A stretch of DNA of 64,000 bases from Takakia lepidozioides (GCA_030704615.1 CM060732.1:72585053-72649052); one strand, 5' to 3'. Positions 10,110 to 22,444 are shown, counted from the first letter of the stretch. The notes: a model not told the origin generated them from the sequence alone. Numbers and translations: made by a program.

Positions 10110-10954
10110 GGCATTGGGTACCTTTTGTCTACTTCAAATATTATTCTGGATGCGAAGCTTTTGGGTTTGATGGAGAAATGCAAGCATCAGGTGCCAGACC
10201 AAAGGCCAACTGCAGCAGAGTGTCTGGAGTTGCTTGATGCATGATATGTAGTCTAGTAAAAGATGCAGAACTTTAGGAAGCTGAGGTCTTCTTGGCGGTT
10301 TATTAGGAAGCTTAAGTCGAAGCAAAGGTGCTACTGCCCAGATTTATGTTGATCACCTTCAATGGTTTCCTGCTTCCTTTGGCACAGAATCTCGGTCTGT
10401 TTACTCCCGACACTTGCGCCTTCCCATCGCACTCAATAGACGGTTCTGTCCGGATAAAGATATAAATTTCGTCCGAAAACCCTTGTGGGTGACCTTCAAG
10501 GTGCCACTCTGGCCAACCTAATGGCGAATGATAGTACCACAAGAAACGCAGACCTTCAGGTGTGGTTCTTTTTTTGTAGTATTTGTATCAACAGCAAGCG
10601 GAGTCTTTTTTTGGTTCTTTGTTGTGTACTCTACGGCTACATTCAAACAAACAGCAGACTGATTTAGAGACATTCTCAAAATCCTCCTTGGAGCTCTAGT
10701 GTAACATGCAATGGACCCTTTCTCACAAGCGGACTAGGAAGAAAGGAAGAGCGCGAAGATAGGATGAAAAAAGTGGGAAATGATTGTACTGGCTGCACAG
10801 GCTTCATTAGGGATGAGCTCGCTTTATCATCCGTAGGGACACATCCATTCAATTTTCATCCCTGTGATTCGGTGGACGACATGTATCTCCTCGTAGTCCA
10901 TGGGACTCTCAATGGATGAATGAACCCCAAGTACTTGGATGTATAATAAAGTTT
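10110..10954 (+). pseudogene. Duplicate of the 3' end and 3' UTR of the CR-like kinase gene
   Basis: From GGCATTGGGTACC at 10110 to ATAATAAAGTTT at 10954 the sequence follows 16966-17818 almost base for base. It covers the last 44 codons of the kinase (stop at 10242-10244) and about 700 bp of 3' UTR, with a few small indels. It is joined in the wrong frame to the PLE reverse transcriptase. The parent copy continues into TTTAGGG repeats exactly where this copy stops matching. This is a gene fragment without its own start. Confidence 0.85.
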
Positions 10955-11138
10955 TGCCCGTAGTGGATGAATGTATGTAGATGGATGGAAAGCAGCTGAT
11001 TGGGGAGGGTTTCAGCTGCTCCTGTGACATGGCCCAACTGCGATGCCATTTGTGGTTTTGCCAATTTGCATGCTGCACAGTCTTGCGAAAAGCTCAGGCT
11101 AAAGCATAGCGGTTAGCTAAAATTAGCAAAATTAGCAT

Positions 11139-11343
11139 CTCTGTTCTATTCTAGTTTTCTGTGTCTCAGGATCGATTCTTTTAGTTTTGATTCACAGGCT
11201 AGATATTTCTACAATTTTTCTAAGGTGTCCATAACTGGCCCCCCCTAAAAACTTGTTTGCACTTTGCTACTAATGCACCCGGTGCATTCGCGGTTCGAAC
11301 TTTGTTGCACTGCTACATGTATTTGTTTCCACTCTTTTGTACA
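11139..11343 (+). mobile_element. Penelope-like element 3' end, copy 3
   Basis: This copy carries the longest 3' end. It matches 6862-7018 and then continues through TTCGAACTTTGTTGCACTGC to TTTTGTACA before entering CCCTAAA repeats. No reverse transcriptase precedes it here. Confidence 0.6.
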
Positions 11344-11358
11344 CCCTAAACCCTAAAC
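11344..11358 (+). repeat. Interstitial telomeric repeat
   Basis: Two perfect CCCTAAA units stand immediately after the PLE 3' end, in the same relative orientation as at 9098. Confidence 0.8.
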
Positions 11359-11359
11359 A

Positions 11360-13074
11360 CATCCGCACTACAACGACCTTCTTGACCTCTTTCGGCCGTT
11401 GGCATTGCACAGTGTAAGCTCGGGTGGCCCTCTAGATACCCGCACAACACTGGCGACGGGGTTTGTACTCCTCGGAAGACGGCCCTTCACAGCAGTACTT
11501 GGTGGTTCAACATTTGTTTGCGCTTTCACAAATCGTGCCTTTGGTTGCCCCAACACGGTGATAATCTCGACGAAGCTGCTATGCTCCAGCAACACACCAA
11601 CATGCCATGGGAGCAGATGCTTGGGGGAGTGGAGGGGGAGCTGGGCGGGGGCCCGGGTTGGGTGCGGGCGGACGGGTGGGGGGGGGGGCGGGGCCCGGGG
11701 GTGGGATTTGACAGCGGGCTCCGGCAGCACACGGGTAGGGCTCAGGCAAGGAGGGCCCACGGTCTCGCGCATTTAACTCCATGTCTAGTGTAAACCAAAT
11801 TTATACATGCACAATGTTGAATGGCATACGTTATGAGTTAATGTCAAACTAATCGAAAAAGCGAGGGATGGACTGAAACTTCTGGACGGAAACGTCAACA
11901 GATGAATGAGATTTGGATGAAGTTTCGATGTAAGATTTGGATGAAGTTTCGATGTAAGATTTTGACCGTTCGATCGGATTAGAATAGATCGACGGTCATG
12001 ACATGCGGTTTATTTAGGTTTTGGGGGGCGCATTACACCCTCAGTGCTCTTCATTTTTCATTGTTTCCTCGCTCTATCTCTCTCGCTCTCTCTCTCTTCT
12101 CGCTCTAACTGGTCTCGTAATCTTTGAGCCTGTGTACCTCTGTTGCTTGCATTCTAATTGCTTACACAATTCTGAGCCTGTTTGGAGGAGATGGAATGTT
12201 GTCAAACGCTCGGCTAGCCTGTACTAGTATACCGCTCTTGCTGTGGCTTGATATTAGCTTCTTTCAGGAACTGAGCCTGGTTTGTCCATCCATTACTCCG
12301 ATTGATAGCATTGATCTGCACAACGAATTACTTCACCTCAATGTATTTTGTGAGCCCGCCACAACTCCGGCAAATAACTCCATCCTTGCATGCGCACCCA
12401 TATAAGAGTGGCGAAGTTTTGGAACGATGGAGACATTGAGAGGACATTGCAACTCTGTTAATCTGATGTGAATGAGAGAATATTAATGTGCACACCTGGC
12501 GCAGGAACACTAGTGCAGAGCGTTTCGATTGACAGGAGCGGATTGGCGGATGAATTGAGCGACAGGAGTTGCAATAAGGCTAAACCTCTACTTACACGTA
12601 AGTGCTTCGACCTTGTTGATGTGTTTGAAACTAATTTATTTGGTTCTTGAAAGGAGGAAGGTCTCCTAGTTGTTTTCGTTGAGTTTTTGGATCTTGATAC
12701 TGCCTTCGTTCAGTTAGAGCTAGTACCAACTGTGCCTTGGGAGCTCATGGTCCCTCTGGCCCTGGGGTAGTTATGGTAGAGTACTTCTTGTGTGGCAGAT
12801 GACTTGAAAAAGCTGTTAACATTGCCGGCTCTTCTCCCATCGTGTATCTTAATAAAATACTATCAAGGGTGGTCAGCCTGCAAGATACAGCTCCAGATAT
12901 GGCGGATACACCGGGGGCTGCTATTTCATGGCGGCATGAGCATGAGCGGAAAAAACACTCTAGGTCACGCGAATTTCTCCCCTCCTGAGCGCTCGTTCTG
13001 TGCCCGTCTTTCTTTCTTTACACCTTGCGTTCGCGGAGTTCCTTCCCGCCGCAGTGCTAGTCTGATAGCAACTC
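11360..13074. other. Non-coding stretch upstream of the kinase gene
   Basis: The first part (about 11620-11720) is extremely G-rich with runs up to 12 G. A short direct repeat (TGAAGTTTCGATGTAAGATTT) lies near 11919-11960. A CT-rich tract at about 12066-12110 and the pyrimidine-rich bases just before 13075 could belong to the kinase 5' UTR. I recognise no gene here. Confidence 0.4.
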
Positions 13075-16000
13075 ATGGGCACAAGGCGGGATCTCATTTT
13101 CATTCAAGAAGGCGGCTCTGAGATCGCCAAGCTCCGCGCTCCTAAGACAGCTGCGGATGTTTTGAATGCTCTACGGCGTAATGGGGATTTGTTTGATCAA
13201 GAGGGAGTTCTGCTGCTTGGGAGCGATTCCTTGGACCCAGGAGACTATACCTTTAAGCAGGTTGATTCTCCTTCAACAACAGACACAAGTAAAGGCAGTG
13301 GTAAACCCTTCTCCCTGTCATCGGGGTTTTGTCATCGGGATAATTTAGGTTTTCCTGTGGCGGTCTGAGTTTCTTATTCCTTCGTCAGGTGCAGAACCTT
13401 CTGTGACAGTGTTCACCCATTAGCTAGGGTGTCAGATAGTGTGTCATGGAGAGAGTCTGGTGAATGTCGATGGGTTGCCTAGGGCAGTCTGAGCCCGTTT
13501 GTTTTTATGTCTGCAATTCTGATGATGGGCAGGCACATTTGAATTCTTGCAAGACAATTGGGCAGTTGATTGTTGAAACCGCTGCAGTTGCTGATTTGTT
13601 CAATGCATAGCTTGGAGTCAAGTGTTTGCAATTTTTTTGGTTTCTTGGCTGCGTTGTGCACTCAGGGTTTCAACAGCTTCTCCCAATCCCGTGTGTGATC
13701 CTGTGTACGGTTGATACACGCAGTTTATTCATTCGATAGATCCATGTTAACAAGTAATATATGAGGAGGGTCCTTTGAAAGACACGGTTGTTTGTTATTT
13801 ATATGTGGAATTCTGGTTGTGCACTACATGATAGATGCAACGCAACAACATGGGTTGGCTGTTGTGGGGATACTTCTCAAGCTTTTGTAGCACCTACAGC
13901 ATGTAGCAGGGTTTTGCTTTTCTTCCTGCTTTTGTTGTTTTTCTTTGTTTTTTTGTCTTAAGTTCGAGTAGTTTAAGCAGTCAATGAAAGGTGCTTAAGG
14001 TTTGCAAATAATTTATTTATTCCGTAGGATGGAATCTTCTCAGATTCAAGATTGGATTGGATTGTAAGGAATCTCTACATTTCAGTATGGTCTGTGATTG
14101 ATCATGCTTTTCTATACCTTCTCTCTTGCTTTTGTTGCTTTTCTTTGTTTTTCTGTCTTGAGTTCGAGTAGTGCAAGCAGTGGAAGGACAGAAGGTCAAG
14201 TGCTTAGGGTTTGCAAATAATTTATTTATTCCATAGGATAGAATCTGCTCAGATTCAAGATAGAACAACAATAGAACAATAGTGGAAAGAAAAGGGACGA
14301 CTCTTCATGCTTAGTTTGTTTCTTAGCTTTGGCTAGTGTTAGGGAAGTGACGTGCGGTTAACGCCTTTGAAGGTGGGGTTACTTTATTTTCATACTTGCC
14401 CTGATCTAGACACCCAATGACAATGCAAATCAATAATTCTATTGCCGTCGCAAGTGTGCACCGCAGCACTATAGTTCATTACTGCATGTTAGCCACACCT
14501 TACCGTGGGCCCAGGTTATGTAGATTCTTGGCACCTTGACTTCAGAATCTTTGCTTGACTATGACCTGTTGTTCTACGAGCCCGCATACTCATGCAGGTA
14601 TGCTTTAGGACCGTGTAGGCGAGATTCTTCCGGAGCTGTTAGGGTTTCGTGCTAAAATGTGTTTTGCTAGCTCTTTGAATGTCCAAGTTTTCCAGACTTA
14701 AAGGACTACTATTTTCTTAAGGTCGGTCAGATTGCGGCAGATGAGGGCAGGTTTAAAGTGTTCTGCGTTCTTGTCTTCTTTTCTCTTCGGTGTGTTACGT
14801 TTTCCCAGTCTATATACATTGGCTGTCACTGTTGTGGTTCTTGCCAAGATCCAGGTAGGGTACATGTATTGGTTGTGCAATTGTTGGTGTTATGATGATT
14901 GGCTGTAAGGCCAACCAGAATCTTTTGTCAATATGACCATGGTGGGTTAAGTTTATGTCACCGTACAACTTCTCCCAGTAAAGCCTCTTCTGATCCCTTA
15001 CAAGCTGATTGACCTTTTACGCAGTTGGTAGTATCTAGACCAGAGCATTTTTTCATCTTTGATATTACAGCAGTCCTTATAGAGCGCCTGCCTCTCAGCA
15101 ATCTTGAGCTTGATCTCATGGGTCCACCAATTTACTGCTCTACCACAGATAATTAGTTTCCTTCCATGACTCTATCAGCAGCAGAAGTGGCAACGCTCTC
15201 CCAAGAATCTACAGCACCTTCTACCTCTCCTTTGTATCACCATGGGCAAGAGGAGAGATCTTGAAGTGACTGTGTAAAGTGTGGGAGGGTAAAAAGTGGA
15301 CTAGAAAGTGTTAGCAATTCTTGTTCCTGGGTGGGTCCTTGGCAGACACGGTTGCTTGTTATTTAGATGTGGAATTCTGGATGTGCACTCAGGGTTGCGC
15401 TCTCTTGGCAACTAGGTGTGGTGTAAGTTTTTCGCTGTTCACCCATCAGGGTGTCAAGCTAGTGCGTCACGTGATGCAACTGTTGCATGTTGATGTCCAA
15501 TCCAGCACCTTGGACATTTTATTTTGTCATTTCAGTGCATGTTCCACTATGTTGAAATCTTGTTTTGTTTTTACAAGCACCTGATCCTTGTGGTGGTCTG
15601 AGTTTCTCAGGGCTCTGCGGCCTGAGTTTGCTGATAGTGAGGTTCACGTACTTCGAGTATGTCGTCACCAGATCATTTGCTCCTTTTGAAGAGGAAATGA
15701 TAATATTAGTTCTCAAATGCCAATGAGCAGCTTGTCTTCTAACCCATTCCTTCGTCAGGTACCCCCAGAGTTGACAATACTTTATCCATTCGGAAGGACA
15801 TAGTTGAGCAGCGTGTGCAACTTTGCGAAGTGGATGAGCTGCGGGGATTGTTGGAAATGGAATTGAAGGATGGCTTACGATTTCCCGTTTCTTTGAATAT
15901 GTGGAACTCTTTGCCGACGAACAGGGACAAGTTGTTCAAACTAACTGGACCTGATGAAGAGTGTTATAAGATTGTTCCACTTGTGAATGCTATTGTGGAC

Positions 16001-17100
16001 CCTCCAATGCCTGCACCCACTGCTGATACAGAAGATTCTTTTCACTACCTTTGGGACACTGTTATTGATGAATCACTTAAGTTTTTCTTTGATGGCCCTT
16101 GGCTAGCAGAGCGAAACAAGTCTGGTGAAGGGAGTAATAGTGGAACAAGGCCCGACAAGGTCGTTAGGTTTGGTTTCCGGTTCTATGCTTTGTGGAGAGG
16201 GGAAGAGAAAGGCCCTACAACTGCTGGTGATCCAAGAAAGGAATTGATTTCGAAATTGGACTGGACGTATAAACATCTCCCCTTTCTCATGGCGTACTAT
16301 GCGAGGGCAGCCCTAGTGACATTCTGTGTGCTACATGTGGTTGTGGATCCACATGGAGGATCCATGAACATGTGCCGTGATCTCATTCAATTCAATATAT
16401 CAAATGCAAAGGAACGACTTAAGCTTGTACTGGCCTGCATAACTATGGCGAAGTTGCTGAAAACAATGGAAGAGGTTTGCGAAGGAAAGGATGAAGTGTC
16501 GGATATGCCTCTCATACGGAGGAACAGTGGAAAAGTTATTCGTCCATGTGGGAGGAAGGTAGAGAAGTCCTATCCAAATGAGGCTTTCTACAGGGAAGTT
16601 GTAGCCATCTATGAGGCGACGACATCTTGTCCAAATGTGGAACTTTTTTTGCATAGAAGGATTCAGACCGAACTATTGTGGTGCAGAGGGCTGTGGTTGC
16701 AAAACCAAAGAACCATGACGAACTGATGACCTGTCTCCGATGTTTGTGTGAAGCACTGCAGTGGTTGCACAGGAAAGGACTCGTGCACAGAGACATCAGG
16801 TGGGAAAATGTTCTTCGCGACAGGAATAATGCTGAGAAATGGGTACTAGTGGATCTTGATGAGGCAATAAAGACCGATCAGTGCTTCAAGCTCCACCGTC
16901 TAGATTCCAATTCACATGCTCCGGAGATGACAGTTGGGCCTCATGATACCATGGTTGACATCTGGGGCATTGGGTACCTTTTGTCTACTTCAAATATTAT
17001 TCTGGATGCGAAGCTTTTGGGTTTGATGGAGAAATGCAAGCATCAGGTGCCAGACCAAAGGCCAACTGCAGCAGAGTGTCTGGAGTTGCTTGATGCATGA
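13075..17100 (+). pseudogene. Crinkler/CR-type protein with C-terminal kinase domain, frameshifted
   Basis: Exon 1 (13075-13288) starts MGTRRDLIFIQEGG and ends in a ubiquitin-like-sized header with LDPGDYTFKQV. It is left through GTAAAG in phase 1, and exon 2 begins at 15759 after TCGTCAG in the matching phase. Exon 2 carries a conserved middle region (SGTRPDKVVRFG, WRGEEKG, then HLPFLMAYYA), typical of kinases in CR (Crinkler) effectors. It continues with a kinase domain: catalytic loop HRDIRWENVL near 16790, LVDLDEA in place of DFG, HAPEM as APE, and an ordinary C-lobe to the stop at 17098-17100. A one-base frame change near a run of seven T (about 16643) separates middle and kinase parts, so the copy is broken or mis-assembled. 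Family assignment is from motif memory; the header assignment is the least certain. Confidence 0.6.
13289..15758 (+). other. Intron of the CR-like kinase gene (2.47 kb)
   Basis: The donor A|GTAAAG and acceptor TCGTCAG|GT are in matching phase. The intron holds a local duplication of about 145 bp (13919-14065 and 14118-14262, offset about 200 bp: GCTTTTGTTG, GAGTTCGAGTAG, TTTGCAAATAATTTATTTATTCC, CAGATTCAAGAT). It also holds a repeated GACACGGTTGTTTGTTATTTA segment (about 13779 and 15347) and a copy of ATTCCTTCGTCAGGT (about 13376) like the true acceptor. Confidence 0.5.
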
Positions 17101-17815
17101 TATGTAGTCTAGTAAATGATGCAGAACTTCGGGAAGCTGAGGTGTTCTTGGCGGTTTATTAGGGAGCTGAAGTCTTGTTTAGACTCAAACCTTCTGGGTG
17201 GTTTATTAGGAAGCTTAAGTCAAAGCAAAGGTGCTACTGCCTAGATTTATGTTGATCACCTTCAATGGTTTCCTGCTTCCTTTGGCGCAGAATCTTGGTC
17301 TGTTTACTCCCGACACTTGCGCCTTCCCATCGCACTCAATAGACTGCCACAGTTCTGTCTGGATAAAGATATAAATTATGTCCGAAAACCCTTGTGGGTG
17401 ACCAACCTTCAGGGTGCCACTCTGGCCAACCTAATGCCGAATGATAGTACCACAAGAAACGCAGACCTTCAGGTGAGTATTTGTATCAACAGCAAGGGGA
17501 GTCTTTTTGGTTCATTCACAGCAAACAGCAGACTGATTTAGAGACATTCTCAAAATCCTCCTCGGAGCTCCAGTGTAACACGCAATGGACCCTTTCTCAC
17601 AAGCGGACTAGGAAGAAAGGAAGAGCGCAAAGAGAGGATGAAAAAAGTGGGAAAGGATTATATTGGCTGCACAGGCTTCGTTAGGGATGAACTCACTTTA
17701 TCATCCGTGGGGACACATCCATTCAATTTTCATCCCTGTGATTCGGTGGACGTCATCTATCTCCTCGTAGTCTCAATGGATGTATGAACCCCAAGTACTT
17801 GGATGTATAATAAAG

Positions 17816-17837
17816 TTTAGGGTTTAGGGTTTAGGGG
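17816..17837 (+). repeat. Interstitial telomeric repeat after the kinase 3' UTR
   Basis: Three TTTAGGG units follow directly after TATAATAAAG, the likely polyadenylation signal of the kinase gene. Orientation is opposite to the tracts at 9.0-11.4 kb. Confidence 0.85.
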
Positions 17838-19026
17838 TCCATGTCGGGTTTCAAATCTTCATCTGATTTTTGTTACGTCTCTTGCTTCTTGGTTGAACGG
17901 TGTTGTGTTTGTCTTCGCATCCTACTTTCTTTGTGGGATTGTTGGTTATGGAAACCATGGTTGATGGTTTAGGGTGTCAGATAGTGCGTCAAGGAGGGAG
18001 TCTGGTGAGTGTAAGTTTGTAGGGTTTGCTACCAATGTGAAGAATGAGTTTTTGTTCTCTCTTCAGTACTTTGATGCATGTGACCTGCGAATCAGTAGTG
18101 TTGTTCAAACCTTTACGATTTCTTGAGTACCATCTTCAGAGGATATAAAGCTCTCGCCGAAATTGTGCGCATGTTTTGAGCTGTTAACAGTTTTATGTAG
18201 AATCTCAGGGGATTGCAGCCCAGCTCCCCCGATCAACATAGTGCATTATAAGGCCTCCTTCTGTTAAATGTTATGGTTTTGATACTCTATAAAAAAATAC
18301 ACTACCATGTCAAGAGTGTTAAATGGTTATTTGTTATGACATCCTACTCTTCATAGTGTTAATGCACCTCCATAGTAGTTAGATTCCATAAAGACATACC
18401 CTCAAAATAGAGCATCCATTATGCCTTTCCTTGTTCCCCTGAAGTTACGAATTGGAAAGCGACGGCTCTCGTTAAGGGCCGCAACGCCGCAATGGTGAGT
18501 TATGAGATAGAACATAGAAGAACACTGATTGGTTATTCTATAGGTAAAGAGCACCATCATCGGCTTTTGAGCATGTAGATGGTAATCAGCATGTCAGCCA
18601 CCATGTGCAGCCATTTTCAGTTGCAGAAAATTAGCTGCGATTACAACAGCCCATCAATAACGTGCCTTCAAGTTGTTATTTTAAATTGAGGTGCAAGCAC
18701 CGAAGCCACTCATTCATAGCACACTGATCTGTTTGTGATGACTTCTTCTATGATATGCAAATACTACGAGCTTATGTCTCTTGAGGAGAGGGCACACTCA
18801 TGCTTTCATTGTTATTGCAGGGACTGTTTTGTGTTGAGATGGATGGATAATCCGCATAAGTGTAAATTACAGTTGAGATCTAGCATAGGCTTAGATTTTG
18901 CAGTAAGGACCAGAAGATTGAGGTGCATGTGCTACAAGAAGTACAGAATTTTTCCTTTCTGGTCATGCAGCTGCAAATTTAAGCTCGAGATTATCGAGGT
19001 GGAGCCAAGTTCTCGATTGCTGGTGA
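17838..19026. other. Unassigned spacer
   Basis: A short segment near 17969-18010 (GGTGTCAGATAGTG to GAGTCTGGTGA) repeats sequence from the kinase intron near 13428-13460. An open frame of 105 codons at 18735-19052 is Cys-rich by chance or may be an upstream part of the transposase; I cannot place it. Nothing else is recognised. Confidence 0.35.
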
Positions 19027-20540
19027 GTGTGTGGGCTTCCCAGAGGTTTTAACTGTGTAGTTTCTGAGATGACCATCAGTAGAATCTTGAAAAGAAAATA
19101 CGAGTACCTTGGTCCAGTTAAGTCCCAGTCCAAGAGAGCAAGAAAGGCTCTGTGTCCACGTGTAGAAGAAGCCACGTTCGCCTGGTTCTGTCTCATGCAA
19201 GACCGTAGTGCCACAATTACAGATGATCTCATATGTATAGCTGCAAAGCGATTTTATGAGAGAGAACCTAGAATAGACGGCGAGAGAACTCTCAATTTCT
19301 CTCATGGATGGGTACATGGATTCAAAAAGAGATTTGACATTAGAGGCTACACACGACATGGTGAGGAAGCTTCTGCAAGTGATTCCCCGGAGGCTGAATC
19401 TCAAAATGGCAGCAATACGTCAACAAGTCTCCACGTACGCCCTGGCTGATGTGTTCAACATGGATGAGACAAAGCTCTTTTACAGGCTCGAGCCCAACAA
19501 GACTTTGGCAACTATGAGGCTAAGTGGGAAGAAACAACATAACGAATAAGTGTGGCCTTGACTGCAAATGCCGATGGTAGTATGAAGTTGCCACCTGTGA
19601 CTATCAACAAATCATTACGGCCCCACACACGTAGGAATATCACACGTCCATTCAATTTGGGCATTCAGTGGTTTGCTAACAGTAAGGCTTGGATAACGAT
19701 ATTGCTATTTGAGAAGTTCCTGTTGGATTTTGAAAGACGGATGCGCATTGCAGGGAAGGAAAATGTACTTCTACTCTTAGACAATTTCTCTGGTCATAAG
19801 GTGGTTAATCTTGCCGCAGACCAATTACGTATCACCACCATTGTCATGCTTCTTCCCAATACAACAAGCAAATGACAACCTATGGACGCTGGGGGATCAT
19901 CAAGGCTTTTAAGGCGCATTACAAAAAATTATTTATCAGTCATCAGATTGATTGTTTGATGAAAAACAAGAACCCTGAGATTGATGTATATCAAGCTGTA
20001 CTTATGGTTGAAAAAGTATGGCGTGCTCACATCAGTTCTGATGTCATTAGACATTGCTATCGATACTGTGGTCTTTACAGCTTGCCAAATCTAGATGGTA
20101 GCAACGTCTCGTAGGGGCTGGACGCTCACGACGAACTTTCAGGAAATGGATATACTGCTACAGCAATTTGCAGAGCTCTCCATCATTCATAATAGTGAGG
20201 TTCCAACCATGGATGCATTGGAGTTTGTTGAATTCGAAACACAATTCGATCTTAACACTTTTTGAGCATACTAATGACAAGATTTGGGACAAAGTGACCC
20301 CTGCAGAGGAGATCGTTGAAGAACAGACGACGAAGAAACAATTTTGCCACAACAACCCGTAGTATCTTTTGTGAGGTTCAAGCTGCCATTGACACTTTGC
20401 ATTTATATCTTGCGCATCAAAACTCCGATATTAGTGCTTGTCTCGTGAAGTATTTATCAATCCAGAAGGAAGTGATTTTAGCTAGGTATTCTACTTCTCG
20501 ACAAACCGACATTCTTTCATATTTTCAACCTACTCAATGA
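19027..20540 (+). pseudogene. pogo/Tigger-type (Tc1/mariner superfamily) transposase, broken
   Basis: Several frames together give a CENP-B-like helix-turn-helix region (VSEMTISRILKRKYEYLG, then WVHGFKKRF). The DDE domain has FNMDETKLFYRL (first Asp, about 19457), TANADGSMKLPPV, LLLLDNFSGHK (second Asp, about 19770), LLPNTTSK, and QPMDAG followed by IIKAFKAHYKK (third Asp, about 19880). The tail is QTDILSYFQPTQ, typical of Tigger C-termini. Frame changes near 19370 and 19890 and stops after QHNE, TSK and near 20112 kill the frame. I could not find terminal inverted repeats, so element ends are undefined. Confidence 0.85.
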
Positions 20541-20699
20541 TTAAATGTTATATTTCATTGGCAGGACCTGGTTTACTGTGCCTTTTGTGACTGTTAATTT
20601 ATGAAAAATCTCCCTGCTTTCCGGTTATATGTGATACCTGGCTATCTGTTAGAAATTTCATACTCTAGAGGCCTAACATTAAAGCAGGCCGACCAACGC

Positions 20700-21070
20700 T
20701 TTTTTTTAGGCGAAATGGAGCCTAAAGCGAAAAAAACAAAGGGCTGCGACAGCCCTATGTAAAATCTTGGGAAAAAAAACAAAAAATGGGCCAGAAAATA
20801 GGTGCGCACACGGGCTGGTACCACAAAGCTCCAAGGGAACATGCGAGTTGCGCCATAAATACACGTTCCCCACAGCCCTACATCTAGCTGCTGTCGCCCC
20901 CATCGCGCGATCAACGGTAGAGATCTCGCCATGCAGCACGACCTGGATCGTTGGATCGCCAAGGTTTGGCCACCGCAAGGGCAGGCCGTCGCCACTGCGC
21001 GCAGCCCTACGGAGCTTCACCATCGCCATCTCTCCTCGCAGCTTGCTTTCCAAATTTCGCCTAAGATCTT
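20700..21070. other. GC-richer unassigned segment
   Basis: Open frames on both strands overlap here without similarity to a known family. They probably do not represent a gene. Confidence 0.3.
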
Positions 21071-21099
21071 TATACTGTAGTTTTTTTTAGTACCATATT

Positions 21100-21740
21100 G
21101 CTCTTTCACATTGGGCTATGGTGTTACCTTGCTATTTGAAATTGAGGTCGTGATGTTTGCTGGCCCATTGTAGGACTTCTTTGATTAATTAGTTTCAGAT
21201 TTCAGATTGTGAATGGGCTGTCCTGCCTCACTTGATATCAATTTGTTCCTTCACCATCCTCAATGGTGCCACCTTGCTACTTGAAATTGAGGCTATGGTT
21301 TTTGCTGGCCATCTTTGGACTTCTTTGATTAATTATTTTAGATTTCAGATTGTGTGGGCTACCATGCCTACATTGGTACGAGTTTGCTCCTTCAAATTGG
21401 ACTATGGTGTCACTTTGTTATTTGATATTGAGGCGATGCTTACTGCCCCGGATTAAGACTTGACCAATTAATTTAAGATTTCAGATTTTAAATAGAGTTG
21501 ATTAATTATTTTAGATTTCATATTGTGAGTGGGCTGCCATGGTACGAGTTTGCTCCTTCAAATTGGACTATGGTGTCACTTTGTTATTTGATATTGAGGC
21601 CATGATGCTTGCTGGCCCAGTTTAAGACTTGATCAACAAATTTCAGATTTCAGATTTTAAATAGACTGTTATGCCTACATTGCTTCTTGACATTAGGCAA
21701 TGGTGCCACTTTGCTATTTGAGATTAGGCTGTAGTGCCAA
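21100..21740 (+). repeat. Imperfect tandem repeat of 120-175-bp units
   Basis: Five units share CTATGGTGTCACTTTG, then TTATTTGATATTGAGGC (starting near 21131, 21276, 21417, 21593 and 21713), GCTGGCCCA, GGACTTCTTTGATTAATT and TTTCAGATTTCAGATTGTG. Spacing is irregular (145, 141, 176, 120 bp). No coding function is apparent. Confidence 0.75.
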
Positions 21741-22444
21741 CAAATGCACTTCGACTATGGCATTGTAGCCACAATGCAACAATATGTGGCCTTGTAGCCA
21801 CTACTTTATGCCTCAATTTTTATTTGTATCGCCTATCCAATGCATACACAAAATACTCAAATCGCCATATTGCATGCAAATGAAATAGCCTGTAGCCAGT
21901 TGATTTTTAGCTAAGCATCTATGTCATCGCCACCTTTGCACTTAGGTAGCCATCTAGGCTTCTAAGTCAAAATGAAAAAAAAAGCCCTATCACAAAAATG
22001 ATTGAAGGAAATACGAGAAAAGCTTAAAATAGAGAAAACACGGCGCATTTCTACAGGCCGAGAAGATGTGAAAGAGGATTTAGGATGAATGTAGTTTAGG
22101 AATATCATTCATCTACCAAGCACGTCCATCCCTTTCCTTTGGGGCTCATCCCGCTCTTTTGCTGCGAGGACGAGGCGAGGGAAGAGCGATGGTGGCAAGC
22201 ACACTAAGTTAGTGGGTACCTCAGCACCTGTCCTGCACAACTAGGGCCTCCATTGCTTTTCACTGCTCTTGTGAGGAGCTGTGCCGTCCGATAGCTAACG
22301 AGGGCACAAGCCAGCTATGGCACTGAGCATCAAAGCGAATGCACATGATAAAGGTGAGAGGCAGCGAGTTTAGTTGCACGAGCCATGTAATGGGCTTGGG
22401 CAAGGGGGTGTGAGTGAGGAGAGGAGGACTTGAGGGAGAGAGGG

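Noticed and set aside
11368-11776. Opposed frames of 134 and 125 codons in GC-rich DNA.
   Set aside because: They exist because the GC-rich stretch lacks stops. The residues are mostly Gly/Pro/Arg and match no family.
20642-21090. Overlapping frames of 107-117 codons on both strands.
   Set aside because: No conserved motif, mutual antisense arrangement, and location between a dead transposase and a tandem repeat.
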